A stretch of DNA of 64,000 nucleotides from Anseranas semipalmata (Eukaryota; Chordata; Aves; Anseriformes; Anseranatidae). The stretch spans positions 345,021-409,020 of the forward strand of contig VXAA01006068.1 of NCBI GenBank assembly GCA_013399115.1, in the 5' to 3' direction. The notes under the pieces were generated by a model, which was not told where the DNA came from, made no database searches, and saw only the letters and a list, made by a program, of their open reading frames with translations. Positions within the stretch are counted from its first letter, which is position 1, and each line of letters opens with the position of its first letter. Both the position numbers and the translations under genes were made by a program. Positions 25,469-37,933 of this stretch are shown piece after piece.

Positions 25469-25801
25469 TACGCCAGCAAAAATTGTACCTTTCTAATTTC
25501 CTAGTCTGGCCTAGTTCACATGTTTGCCCCTGTAGACCTTTCATTGGGCTTCTCTTGCCTGTGCACCTCTTTTCTAGATTGATTGACCCGTGTTTCCAGC
25601 TTTAGCTTGGGAGGTGTTGCCTTCTGGGCCGATGTTTTCCCACCGCTGTCAGCAGACCTGTGGGGCTGCGCCTGGCTTTCTGCACCTGTGCCTCAGTTGA
25701 CTTTGGTGGATTTGTGAGTTTGTCACTGGTCAGGCTCCTCCCAGCCTCCCCAGCATCCAGCCTGGAGGACTAGGCAAGGACCAGCCTTTTCCTTAGCTGA
25801 G

Positions 25802-25815
25802 AGACAATATTGTCT
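25802..25815. repeat. 14-bp perfect palindrome AGACAATATTGTCT
   Basis: Exact self-complementary sequence whose centre is two abutting, inverted ACAAT half-sites, the core bound by SOX proteins. Functional meaning is not shown. Confidence 0.7.
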
Positions 25816-28800
25816 ATGTGCAGAAGCTATAGATAGCCCAGGGCTAAAAGTATGCTCACATAGCTCTGCTGGCCCTGCTGCCCTTGGAACAAGAGGATGC
25901 GTTTCGGGAAAGGAATTTGTCGCGCTCATAATTCAGCACGGAGCACATCGCCAGTCCTACCCCCTCCTTGAGGTCCTCACTGCAGAGCCTTTTTGCTTGG
26001 TCTGGAGTGCTGGGGACTCGCAGCCTTCACTGGGTGTCGTGACTGGGAGCTGGCTGCCTTTCCCTTTGCTGATCTCATTTTTCTGACAAAGCTTATTTTC
26101 ATCAGCCAGATGGACGGCCATTCATAAATGTTTTGTAGAAAAATTCCTCAGATCCCTTGGCTGAATACTTAGGAGCTCAGTTTCTTTTTCTCTGATGATT
26201 GCATGGCAGAAGTACAAGTGCTACCAGTTATTTGGGGTGCTATGTACTCTGAGGTGTATAAACATCCTTGTATTACAACATTGTTCGTGCTTACTTGTGT
26301 GCATGTACGTGACCATATCCCAGTATAGCACTGCAGCTACCTTTGAGGTCCTCAAATATGAAGAGATCCACTCTTCTTCTGATATTTTAACTTGTAAATT
26401 GTGGCAGTAACACGAGACAAGGTCTTGTATTAGTTTGACCTTGTCGATGGCTTTCTGAAGTAACAGATCCTAGTGAGAGCCACAGATATGGGTATTCAGG
26501 TTCATGTGGATTCTTCCAGAAGCAAAGGTGTTTCCCCAGCCCCTGTATTTGCTGTTTTTTATTTGTAAGATCTCTTTTTTCTTACAACACAAGTGCTGCT
26601 TCTAGAGGAGAAGGCTCGATACAGTTGTCGTACTCTTAGCAAGTCAGAGGCTTTTAATGCACTCATGTATTCTACCCAGGCACTTCTTAAAGAAAATCAC
26701 CTCCTTTCTTTTAGCTATTGTATATTGTAAAGCGCTGGGTTGTTATTGTGTAACATAGAAATCCTCTTATTTGGGGCATAACCACATGTGTGAAGAACAT
26801 CACTGCAGTAAAAGTAAACAATTCCTGGAACACTGCTGCTGCCATCAGCCGCCGACGCGAGCAGTTGTTGGAGTGCGCGTGTGGCTTTTCCCATACCTCA
26901 GATGTGAGAGCAACAGCTGCGAGGGCTTTTGTGCCGGCTACGGTTGCAAAAACATTCTCTGCCTGCTGCTTGCCATGCCGATCATCCACCCCTGCAGCAG
27001 GCTGTGGTAGCAAGAGCGCTTGTAGAGGCTCCGAAATCCTCATTTTGTACTCCAGAATTTGCCACTGACATACTGTGAGCTCTTGTGGCTGTGCCTGTAT
27101 CCTTCCCCTGTGTTAATTTATTTGCCTGTGAAAGGAGTGACAGGTCAGCAAGCAGAGTGGAAAACGAGCATGCACTTGCTGGCTGGAACCTGAGTGGGTG
27201 TGAATCCTCATTGAACAGGAAAACCATGGGGCCACATGGCTGCAACCATCCCGTAGGAATGTGAAGCCCATACAGGGCTGGGCTGATGTGCCCCTAAATC
27301 GACAGGGGCTGGGACTGTGCTGTGAATATTGAAGAGGCTCTTTTATCATATTCCCCATGAGGTAATTCCTGCGGAACAGCATCGAATCACTGATGAAAGG
27401 GAAAACCTTTATTTGCTTGTTCTAGAGAGCAGTGGCAATATAAGACCAGAAGTGTGCTGTAAGTACATGAGTCATGAGAAATGTTTGCATCCTTCTTGAT
27501 TTCGTTTTCTCTGATGGAGATGCAGCAGAGACTTAGCAGATAAAGATTCCAGCAAATGCTAGAGGATCTTTATTATGGATTGAAATAAAGTGCAGATTTG
27601 GAGAGGGTGCCTCATGTTCTCCTTATCTGTTCCTGTACAATGCATCTTTATAGGGCTGCAAACTCCCCAAATGCCAAAAACATTAGAACCCAGGATTCCT
27701 GTGCTTTCAACAAATGGAGCTTATGACAGATTGTTGTTTTTCTTTTTTTAATTATTCACTCTATTGTTTTTTCCCTTTACAGGAGCAATCTTTTGGCCAG
27801 CAATAATGCAAAATTCCCAGTTCTTTTAGAAAGCTGGTGTTTGCCAAAACGGTAACCTCATAGATTATCTTCTTGTCAGTAACGCTTTTAACCACAGTTT
27901 TGGCAGAGCCTTGAAACATGCCCTTTCTCAGGAAAGAGTTGTCTGGGCTAGAAAAGCATTGGCATTAAAAAGAGGTTGTCATAGTGATTGAAACCTCCTC
28001 ATAGACATTCCTCAGGAAAAGTAGGCTGCAAGATGCACCTTTGTAGTCCCTTTTTTAAGGAAGGGACCCTTTAAATTGAAGAGCCTATTTCATTGTCAAA
28101 ATGCAGATTTCTGTCACTTGTAAAACAATAGTCCTCTGGAGTGCTGTTTGTGTATCAATGCTTATTTTAATTACTTTCTACAAGAAATGCCTCAATGGGA
28201 ATTAAGTTCCAATTTCTTGCTATTGCAAGGCTCTGTGTTTTTTGGTATGAACCAGGATCACAGCTTGGCTCCCTAAATTAATAGGAAAAGATTCGAAGAA
28301 GACACTCAAACCTAGCCCTGAATGACAGGTTCTGAGCAGGCTTGAAAAGCACAGCCTGGGAAATCTTTCCTTGCCGATGTTTGGTCTTTTGACTGAACAG
28401 AGCTAATAAAGGTCGGGGCTTCGCTGCTACCTCCCAGGCAGGCTGATCACACGGATGACCGGTGTGTCTGGTTGTGGACAGAACTGTGTGCGAATGCAGA
28501 AAGAGAGAGTTGGGGATATGAACAGATAATTTTTATCTGGAAATGTAGCATTAATTCAGCATTTTTTTTTTGTATACAGATGTAATTATTCATTTGAGTC
28601 ACAGTTGAATCTGTATTATATTTCCGTTTACCAAAAGAAGGTTAGGAAGACTAGGATCCTCGCTGTAAAGTCCAGTGAAATATATTCATATGCTGGATAA
28701 TCTAGGAGAAGATTGGAAGAGAATTGAGCTAGGAATAAAAAACGCTCAGGGGATGGGGTGAGGTTGTGGAAGTCTCCTGGCGATTATGTCCTTCAGTGCT

Positions 28801-28931
28801 TGGAGTCTCGGGATGTGTTTTTTTTCCATACACTCGCTTTAAATTCTTTCATAACACATGCACACGCATGGAATATTAATTAGATCAAAACCAAACTCAT
28901 GGCTAGCCCAGAGCCATCTGTTAGAAACCCA

Positions 28932-28967
28932 CTTTTCTTTCTTTCTTTCTTTCTTTCTCTCTCTGTN
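28932..28967. repeat. (CTTT)n / CT microsatellite ending at an undetermined base
   Basis: CTTT units pass into CTCTCTCT. The single N of the window is at 28967, right at the end of the tract, so local assembly or read quality is probably limited by the repeat. Confidence 0.92.
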
Positions 28968-29739
28968 TGCCCAAAAAGAAAGGTCTAATCCTGAGACATT
29001 TGGAGATGATAGCAGAATGAGAGGTGTTGATGCGAGCTGCACTGGGTTTCTATGCCTGCTCCTGCAACAAAATTAACCCCAAATTCCAATCCTTTGGGGA
29101 TTAAAGGAAGAGACAAAGAATAGACCTTTGGGAAGATCTTGTTATTTCTGGAAGTACCCAAAGCCCCGCTGGGAAGGGGGCCTAATGAGAACCTATTATT
29201 GTTCTTATTGTTCTCTCTGAAGTCAAAGGAACTTCTGCAATCGACTTGAAAGGAGCAGGACCTGTGAGCCATTTATTTTACTTTCATCCCCTACATGAAA
29301 GTTCATCAGGTCTAAAATAGTGACTTCAGCATTTGCGGTCATGGGAAAATCCTTTTGGGTGAGAAACAGGGACTGTTTTTTATGTTGCACCAGGGTGTCC
29401 TGGGAATTGGGCAAAGCTGCAGCGTAGTTTAAATCTGGTTCAGAGTGGGCGCACCCACTTTATCATTTTGCTCCAAAACACAAGTGTGCTTTTGGAGCAA
29501 ATCTGCTGATCATTCTCACTTTCTGCACTTCGATGGGCATCCTGGAGCAGTCTGGGAGCCGTGAGCTGGGCTCCTTCCGGGTGAGATCAATCCAGGGGAT
29601 GCGCTCTAACCACTGCCAGCCAGTCCTCGGGTCTGGGCCGGGGTCGGAACCCCTGAGTTGCACACTGAGAGGTTGTCAGCCCCTGCTCCTTTACCCTGTG
29701 GATCTGGTCCTATTGCATTGCCGTGCCTACATGATGTGC

Positions 29740-29855
29740 CTGCGCTGCCACATCCGCCTGGACGTGAGCTCGACCCTGAGTTTCCCAGCTGTCCGTACTT
29801 GCCTGGGTGTCCGGTTGTTGCCTGACTCGAGGCGGGAGCGAGTCCATGGGGTCCC
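29740..29855. promoter_or_regulatory. Small CpG-dense patch in the intron
   Basis: About nine CpG dinucleotides within roughly 110 bases (TGCGCTGCCACATCCGCC onward), in contrast to the CpG-poor surrounding intron. It is the first of a series of CpG-rich patches between 29.7 and 31.9 kb. Confidence 0.3.
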
Positions 29856-30365
29856 ATCAGGTGACAGAAATTCATAGGGGGATCACCGAGCTTGCAAGAG
29901 CTTTGGTAGCATGAGACAGGTTTTCTCCTTTCAGCACGCATCTGCGCTCACCCAGTTTCTGTTCTCTGTTGCTCTTGGGACACTGCAGCATCCACTGCAT
30001 TAGTGTTTTCATAGAAAAGTTTTTCCTTTCAGATAAGCAGCTGATTTAAAACGCTTAAGAAATGTTCCCGGGCTAATGGAAATACATTTGGTAATAGATT
30101 TTTAATCGGAGTTACACTTTGCAAAGCAGTTGCTACAGGTTAATTGCAGTTGAAACATAACGTTACAATTTTTTTTCGTCTGCCCATTTTCTCCTTGAAA
30201 CCCCTAGAGTTAAGGGGAGTCAAAATCTGGATCCAACCCAGAATTTTGTAGCTCAAGTTACACTCGCAGTTTATTACCCCCAGGAGAAAATGCTACAAAT
30301 GCTCGCTAGGAAATCCTGCAGGAAGGACAATAAAAGCAGTTGGGGAAATCGGCGTTAATATTCCC

Positions 30366-30735
30366 CTCGCGGTGACTGCACCAGCTACAGGTGCCTCCAG
30401 CCGCGGGTTCTGCTCGGCGGGTCCGTCCCCTGCTGCAGCCCCCTGGCCCCCGCCTGGCTCGCAGGAGCGCCCGGTGCCTGGCATTGTCCCCGCGGTTACT
30501 CATAAACCAGCGCCTTTGGGTTACTGTGGTTACCGGCAGCATCGCGCTCCGCTTGTAAATGCGATCTTTGACCGTGCCCACCGCCACGCAGGCATTCCCA
30601 CAGCTCCCGGAGAAGGCGAAGCTGGGATGGAAAAGGTTATCTGATACGAGGCGGCTGAAGCGGGGGCTTGTTCTGCTGGAAAGCGGCTCTCTCTGCCTTG
30701 CAATCGGAGAAACGATGGAAATTTTCAAAGTTTCG
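30366..30735. promoter_or_regulatory. Intronic CpG-island-like element
   Basis: By hand I count roughly thirty CpG dinucleotides in about 370 bases at around 60% GC, close to the number expected without CpG depletion. Neighbouring intron has very few. Such segments are usually unmethylated in the germ line and act as alternative promoters, enhancers or exons of noncoding RNAs. No TATA box or initiator is evident and no long conserved reading frame is present. Function is inference. Confidence 0.5.
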
Positions 30736-31150
30736 GGTGTACAGCTGAGGCTGTTTGCTTACAGCTGCAGTCTCGTTGAATTTGTTTTCTTTTGCGCTGG
30801 TACAAGGGCTGGGCACTGCGGTCGGGGTTTTGTCATTGGCCCTTCGCAGATGTGTAAGGTCACTCAAAATGTGTGTTTGTGTGTTCTCAGCAAGAAAACT
30901 TTAATGAGTCTTTCATCAGCGGTAGCTAGATGGTATCTGCTCGGGTATCACCTGTCTGGCCCAGCATAATTAACCCAGTGAATGCCCTCAGCCGGGGAGC
31001 AGATTTGTGGAACAGGAGCTCAGGACTTTGCCCGTGGGGTCTCAGTAAGAAATCTGAGGATGGATTTTCTCCAAGATCTCACAATAAGTGTGTTTTAGCC
31101 CAGAAGGTGATGCTCACCTGCCCATGGGAGGGTGTCCTCAAGTCAGGGTG

Positions 31151-31172
31151 TTTGTTTTGTTTTGTTTTGTTG
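31151..31172. repeat. (TTTTG)n microsatellite
   Basis: About four consecutive TTTTG units. Confidence 0.88.
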
Positions 31173-31779
31173 CTTGTCTGCAGCAGGAGGATATGTAGCT
31201 GGGCAACACAAGTCAGTGCCTGGGCACTGGAGCCGTGATAATATCACTTCATTTACTGTTGTGGCTCGTTTTACATTCATTGTTACACTAATGACTTTAT
31301 TTTTCATAGGACTTCGTATCCATAGACCATGTGTATCTCTTCCACATCACATCATTATCTACCTGAATAACTCACTGATGTCCAGGGGCTGCTTTCGCAG
31401 GGCGGGGGGCTCTGGCAGAAGGGGAGCACGAGAGCTGCAGTCCCCACAGCAGGACTCTGCCCCGCGCCTCCCTGGCTGTGGCGCTACCTCCAAGCTCCAC
31501 TGATGCTTTTGGGAGCAGTCCTGGCCAGCCACCCCTTACCAGGGACACAGCACTTTCCTAGGGTGTCCTCAGAAGCTACGGTTTCACCGGGGCTTGGACC
31601 AGGGTATAAAGGATTCTTTTAGTGCAGCCAAGAAGCCCATCAGTCCCTTATCTGCCTGAGCATCCTGTCTCCCATCCTTTGGCAATACCTTTTGGTTACC
31701 TCGCACCATATCGTTATTTTAGATATAAAATGCACCACGTCACGTTTGCTCGCATCACAGGAAGCCCGTCACTGCATCA

Positions 31780-31925
31780 GAGCGGCTCCGCCGAGCCGCA
31801 GCCACACAAGCCACCCTCCCGAGCCGACGCGTCTCTTGGCCATGGGGCCGGAGCGGGGTCTGACCCTGGCATGCTCGCAGCCTGCCGGGCACGGCCGCTG
31901 GGGCTTCGGGCACTGAACGTGGGGA
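31780..31925. promoter_or_regulatory. Second CpG-dense patch near 31.8 kb
   Basis: About sixteen CpG dinucleotides in roughly 145 bases, starting in CGGCTCCGCCGAGCCGCAG. A smaller group lies at about 31394-31490. Together with 30366-30735 it makes a 1.5-kb zone of retained CpG inside the intron. Confidence 0.4.
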
Positions 31926-33620
31926 AGGGATTATTAGGCTGGTCTGTGGCATCGTGCCCTACAGCCTGCTGAGCCGCAGGACGAAGTGTTGAAATTCTGT
32001 GTTACCTGTTTGACTTGATGGCAAATTTTGCTCCTTTCCTTTAATTTTTGAACATCTTTGGTATTTTTTAAGATGGGAATCCCACGCCTCTTCCCCTTGA
32101 AAACACTCCTTTGCTGTGATTTGAACACTGTAATACTGGCTATGAGTAGTTTCTACTTCCCATAATGTCACATCAGTCTGGACTAGGGGTTGGATAAGAT
32201 ATTTGCTTCCAAGTGTTAACTATTGTATATGGAATTATATTCTTCATTAGTTTAGTTGAAAAATCATCCAAAATATCCAAGTTTTGTATCATCAATATTA
32301 AAATAGCAGATAGTCTGCAATATCACACTCATGTTTGTAGCTTTGTCTGCATTAGAGAAATCCATCCTGTGAAAAACCTTTTATCTGTGCAAAAAAATAT
32401 CTTTAACCTGTTTAGAAACTTGCTGAATTATATCTGACTGGCCCTTCTGCTATGAGAGTTAAATACTAATTTAATTTCACTTTTTGGTGGAACTCTTTTA
32501 GTTCCCAAGTAGATACCAACTGCTTACAACCAGTCCTGCCATCACACATCATCGCAGACAGTGGGCCTTACAATGCAGACTCTCAGAATAAATTACTTCT
32601 GGAATCTGTCGGCAAACAGACTCCATTGCAATTAGACAATTCAGAGCAGTGCTAATGAGGATAAATTTGCAGGGATACTCAGCATGATTCGATGTGACTA
32701 GTGATGATAGCCTCTGCTGTTCCTGCCTAAAATACTAGAACACACATAATTGGGTTGCTAGCAGTAAAACAGTTTTCTGGTATAAACAGGTCAATTCGCT
32801 GTAGAGCACATCGACACAGAAGGCTTGTTATAATCATTTCCAGATCTAAAAATGCTGCCTGTCCCTTGCACACATCTCTCTGGGCACTGACACTGCAAAT
32901 TCTTACCTGTGTGAGCTGGCCTCTCTTCCTTGAGCAATTTCATTAACTTCACTGTAACTGCCTGGGTAGGAAGAGGTTTGCAAGATGAGATCTACAGCTT
33001 GGCTTCCTTTCCCACAGGGTGCTAGAGTTTATTTTAGCAAATTGCTTTTTGACATTTTTAATTCATTTTTAAGAGGGCGGGTGATTTTTGGTAAGCAGTC
33101 CAGACCCTGTAACTTTTTCTTCTTTTCATATGGGTTTTATAGAGATTTTGTAACGTTTTTCTTCTGTTGAGATCTGTTCTTATTGGGGTTCTTACTGTGA
33201 TACAAGCCATACTCTTGCAGTGATTTATACACTAAAACACTGAGGTCACTTGCACAGTGATTCTGCTGGGTTTCCATGTCTCGTGCATTTGTCTGTGTGT
33301 CGGATTAACCATTGTTGAGAGGCTGTCAGGAACATCTGCTGATCTTTTCTGCATTGTCTGGCAGCTTCATTAAGGACCTCACACACATATAAGCACCTTG
33401 TGGCTGGCACTGTCTCTAACTTTTGCCTGTACCAATGCTTAAGCAGTTGCAGTTATGAGTAATGATGACCCAGAGATTATGTACATATGCATACAAAGCA
33501 GCTAATTCCTTATCTCATTTTGGAGGGAACCAGCCTCTCCCACAAAGGCTGCTGGTGCAGGGACCACTCAGCCGTTTCCATCTCAAGCTTTTAAATTCCA
33601 AAATGTCCTTTTTACTTAAA

Positions 33621-33652
33621 ATAAAAATAAATAAATAAAGAAGAAGAAGAAG
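33621..33652. repeat. (AATA)n-(AAG)n simple repeat
   Basis: AATA units pass directly into four to five AAG units. Confidence 0.88.
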
Positions 33653-36600
33653 CCAAATTATCTTGCTGACTGTTGTTATTGTGGAAGTTCCCAGGTTCCG
33701 TTCTGTACTGTGATTCACTGGTAGAAAAATATTCGAGGTCCTGCTAATGTTATTTAATTATATATAGAGAGAGATCACTTGAGGGAATCAATGACTTCTT
33801 CAAAAGAATTGTTTTTCCTCTTTATTCTATTTTATACCTGCATCATGGGTTGTTGGAAAGATGAGAGGCACTGTTTGCTCTTGGTACCTGCACTTCAAGT
33901 GGTATTTCCAATTATTGGCTATATGGAAAAATGAAGGAAGCAAATGTAGGAGGCAAAATCCTTCCTCAGGGTACACTTAATTTTTAAAAAAGTGCATTGA
34001 TGGCATTTACGTTGTAGGTAGGAAATATGCGGTGAAAAGGATAAGTCCTTCACTGCAGCGGTAGCGAAACAGAGGGGTTGCCTCTTGCTGGGGCTTCAGG
34101 TGCGGAGCGGGGATGGTTGGAGCTGTGCCACAGGGAAAGCTGTGTTGGCTCTCCAGTTTGGAAATACGAGGTCTCCTTTCTCTGTTGGCATGGGGTTTTG
34201 TTCTTTTTTTGGAATGGAACTTCCTTGGGCTGAATGTAATTCAAATAATCTGCGATTGATAGCGTTCCTTAGTGCCTCCTTCCTATGTACCGTTCAGGGA
34301 TGGTTTGAAGAGAGGGCAACCAGCAGCCGAGCAGCCCCATCTCGGGTGGATCTTTTCTCTCTATGCGTGGCACCTCGGCTTTGGAAATGATGCAAAGACT
34401 TTATTAGCAGATTAGTAATTTTTTCTCCAAATTGTGTGCAATGTCAGGGGTAGTTTCTTTGCCTAAAATACCTACTTCTTGGGGTTGTATTCACTATGGA
34501 AAGTAAGTTGTGTTTTTTGTCTTGACTCAGATAGTTCACTTAAGTTATCCAAGGCACAGTATCAAGAAGATGAAGGACTTCTATAATCCTCTTGCAAATT
34601 TGCTGAGGTCAGTAGAGTTTTTCTTCTTGAGCCCGGGAGCTGACCTTACAGAAAATTTGGATGCCTTATCTTCACTGTGATTTACCTCTAGCTACATGGC
34701 ATGCACTAGTTTACTGCAGTTAAAATAAAACACAAACCTCCCTTCCATGAATTCAGATCATGAATACTCTCGTAAACTTCCTTCTTTGGCTTCTGCTGAT
34801 TTTGTCAGTGATAATGTAGCTCTTTCTGACTAGATTCCCAATAAGCCCTGGTGGGATGCCTCTCTTTCCCATTGGATGTGGATGTTGATCTAGTAGAAGG
34901 ATCCTTATGTGTACCTAAATACAGAAGACAAAGGACTGTAACTGTAGATCACAGGAGAGTTTGTTTTGTTGTTTCTGTAGCTTTAGATCAGTCTGTTTTC
35001 ATGGTATGCAAGGTACTGTATTTGCCCAAATCTAAATAGAATACAGGCTTGCATTTCCTTTGTGTATTTTTCTGTACAAATTCTCTCTCTATATATATGA
35101 AAATGTGTCAATACTGTAAGTATTTCTCTTATAAAACATTTAAAACTCCATAAAACTTTCTAAAACAATGAGATAAGCAATGGTGTTATAAGAGGAATAA
35201 ATATTTAGCCCAAACTGCAGTGAGAGCGATTTAGTAGGGCTTTGGGGATGTAATGAGTGCATTAACAATCTTAAAAAATCAGTTTGTGGATCAAATCCTG
35301 ACTCACACATAAGGACTTCTGGCTTGCTGAGTTAGTCTGTTGGATTTCACCGAGGCAGCAAATTCATATGAAGTACTTGAATTATTGGCCTTTCAGCAAG
35401 TCCTTTTTCCTTTTTTGTAAACATGTCAACTTTGCTAGCAGTTAAAATTTTTTTTCATTCTAGGTATGGATGTTTCATTTTATAAAATCATTTTGATAAC
35501 TGTAAATTCATAGTATTTTCCTGTCCTTTTTTTGGTAAAACCAGTGCTCAAGTTTCTAGAAGATTTGCACTGGCACATGTCACAGTCCGGTGTCAGGGGC
35601 TGGAGGTGCTTCCTGCGTGCAGGTCGTGCACCTCCTGCTGCCTCTCAGGACAGCAAAATGGGCTCCTTCAGTACCGAGTGACAGCACTATCAGTTCTCTC
35701 TGGTGTGAAACTCCTGCCGGCAGTCACACTGCTTTTCTTAATGCCCTTGCACCTCGAACTTCACTAGGTCACAAGAATCTTTCTTCCCTTTTTAAGAAAC
35801 GTGGTTTGCTAGAGAAGCTTCAGAAGTCACCCAGCCCCCAGTGTCATTTAATGGCTCAATTTTATAAAGCAAATAGTAAGATACCAATATTTATTATTAT
35901 TTGCCTAAACTTCCTCGTTCTTTTGGAGGTTAAATGCATGACTTCTGAATACATGGGGTTGGAAAAAATACCATAAACATTCAAATACTTTTGTAAATGA
36001 AGTCTCTTGGGCGGCAAACAGGGAGAGCTAATATTCTTACATTAGCATTGAAGCGCCTTAGGCCTTTCTTCTCTCTCCTTTATTGATACCATCAGAAATG
36101 TCTTTGGAGTCGGGTCCTAGATTCATTAAGTCTGGATTTACACTGTTGAGACATCGCTCGTTAGCCATCACACTCAGTTTACAGCAGGCCAGCCGACACC
36201 CCTCCTCACTGAAATCAGTAGGGTTACGTGACTTAGGGGGGTACGACTGCAAGAACACGTCCCCTTGTGACAAGCACCATTTAACACAAGGTCAGGGGAC
36301 TTCAGCAGGTTTGAGCGTGGCATGCTGGAGCAGCACGTGAGGAGAGCAGCAGCAGGGACACCACGAAGCTTTTTAACCCGGGCTGCTCATTTCCCCAGCC
36401 ATCTGCTGCTTTGCGGCCACCATTGCATTACGCTTGCTTGACCATGACCAAATACAAAAGATTGAATGAACTTTATGAGGGCAGATGCCTAGAAGTGCTG
36501 AAGTCTCTGGATGTTTTGGTGTCCCTGAGGACCTCTGCAGCTTTGCTGTCTGTGTAGTTTCCCACTGGGGATGGTGGGGCAGGGAATGGGAACCTTACAG

Positions 36601-36780
36601 CTTCAGTCACTGGTGGGACATTACCGTGTTTTGCCACAGTACCTCTTCTCTGCGCACAGCAAGACTGGGGCTAACTGTGGTCATAAAGCTCCTCTGACAG
36701 TTTGAAGTGCTGCTGTTACAGCTAATGGCACTGGCACATCCTAATCCTTTAGGTCACTTCGAGCATCTTAGACTAAATTT

Positions 36781-36827
36781 AAAAAAGAAAAAAAGAAAAA
36801 GAAAGGAAGGAAGAAAGAGGGGAAAAA
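36781..36827. repeat. Purine-rich A/G tract
   Basis: Forty-seven bases with only A and G on the plus strand, with AAAG and AAGG units. Polypurine tracts of this kind can adopt triplex structure. Confidence 0.85.
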
Positions 36828-37933
36828 CAGTGTTAAGCTAATGTTAAGGGTCTAGCTTAAGCTCTCAAAAAAAACCCCGAGAGGATTTAGCATCATTATC
36901 TCTGCCTGTTGTTCCTGGGTATTACTGCTGTTGTGATCCCTTGTAAGAAAGTCTCCAGCCTGTGTGAGATTGAGAGCTTGCATGAAAAAAAATAAACCAC
37001 CTTAATGAGCAAATGTTTAATAGCTTTAATACAAGATTTCTCAACCTGCTGTGATTTCATTTGAAGATCACGTTATTATGAAAAAGCCATGCTCTGTCAG
37101 TTGTGCTGTGTTTTAATAGAGACCTAGGGCGTAATTGTGCCATGTTTGCATTAAGCAACACTTTATTCCAGGAGTAGTCATATGGCAATTACCATGAGTG
37201 TGTCCCTGCACACCATGAATAAATGTGTGATTTAATTACCTGGTGGAAGATTCTCATTAGTGTAAAAAGAATTATTGATCTTTCTGAAGTCAGAAGTTTT
37301 GTAAGACTAGATAAAGCTGTTTTCTGTCTCAGAGCTGAGAGTATGCATCAAGCGTTGGGAGCTACTTGTAAAAATGTGATGGGAAAAGTTAGCCGCGGCT
37401 CTGGAAGGAGCGCAGTACGGGCTGGAGCCTGCTCTGTTCACGGTGATGGGAATTTTTCCTTTGACTTGGCTGAGAGCAAGATAAAGATCGGTTTGCTGAG
37501 CTCTGAGGGACCAGTCGAACAACTCTGGTGTTGGTCGCATTCTCATGATAAAGCCTATGGACCTCAGTGCAACTACTGCAGCAGGTAAATGCCAATGAGT
37601 GGGAATAAAAGGAGCTAATGCCAGCTCTAAATTAACACCGATAAATTAACCAACCTTAATCCTTTACTGTAAATAAAGCCTGCTGTGTGTGCCACATTTT
37701 AGCATGTTGGGATCTGAAGAGATTGATGATGGAAGAGTGGAGAATGCACTCTGGGGAGGGAGAGCCGCTGAGTCTGCGAGGACACCTTACTTTTAGGGAT
37801 CCTAACTGAGCATTCAACGGCAGATGCTTTATTGGCAAAATTCTCCTCTCAGGTCTATTTACACACAACACACTAATCACCTTTCATCGGATATTCCTTC
37901 GGAGGGAGCGGCAAGTGTCTCTCACGACAAAAC

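Larger units (their letters stand above)
25469..29560. other. Intronic sequence without recognisable gene
   Basis: Contains a 14-bp palindrome (25802-25815) and a CTTT microsatellite with an undetermined base (28932-28967). No gene or transposon was recognised. Confidence 0.6.
31926..37933. other. Intronic sequence without recognisable gene
   Basis: Mostly AT-rich unique sequence with AATA/AAG simple repeats (33621-33652) and a purine-rich A/G tract (36781-36827). The segment at about 36960-37280 is AT-rich with many TTAAT/ATTA homeodomain-type cores and might be a conserved noncoding element, but conservation cannot be judged here. Confidence 0.55.

Noticed and set aside
29600..29640. Minus-strand GGCAGTGGTTAGAGCG, like a tRNA A box and D-arm
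   Set aside because: The matching T-arm is not in the correct position or order and no cloverleaf forms.
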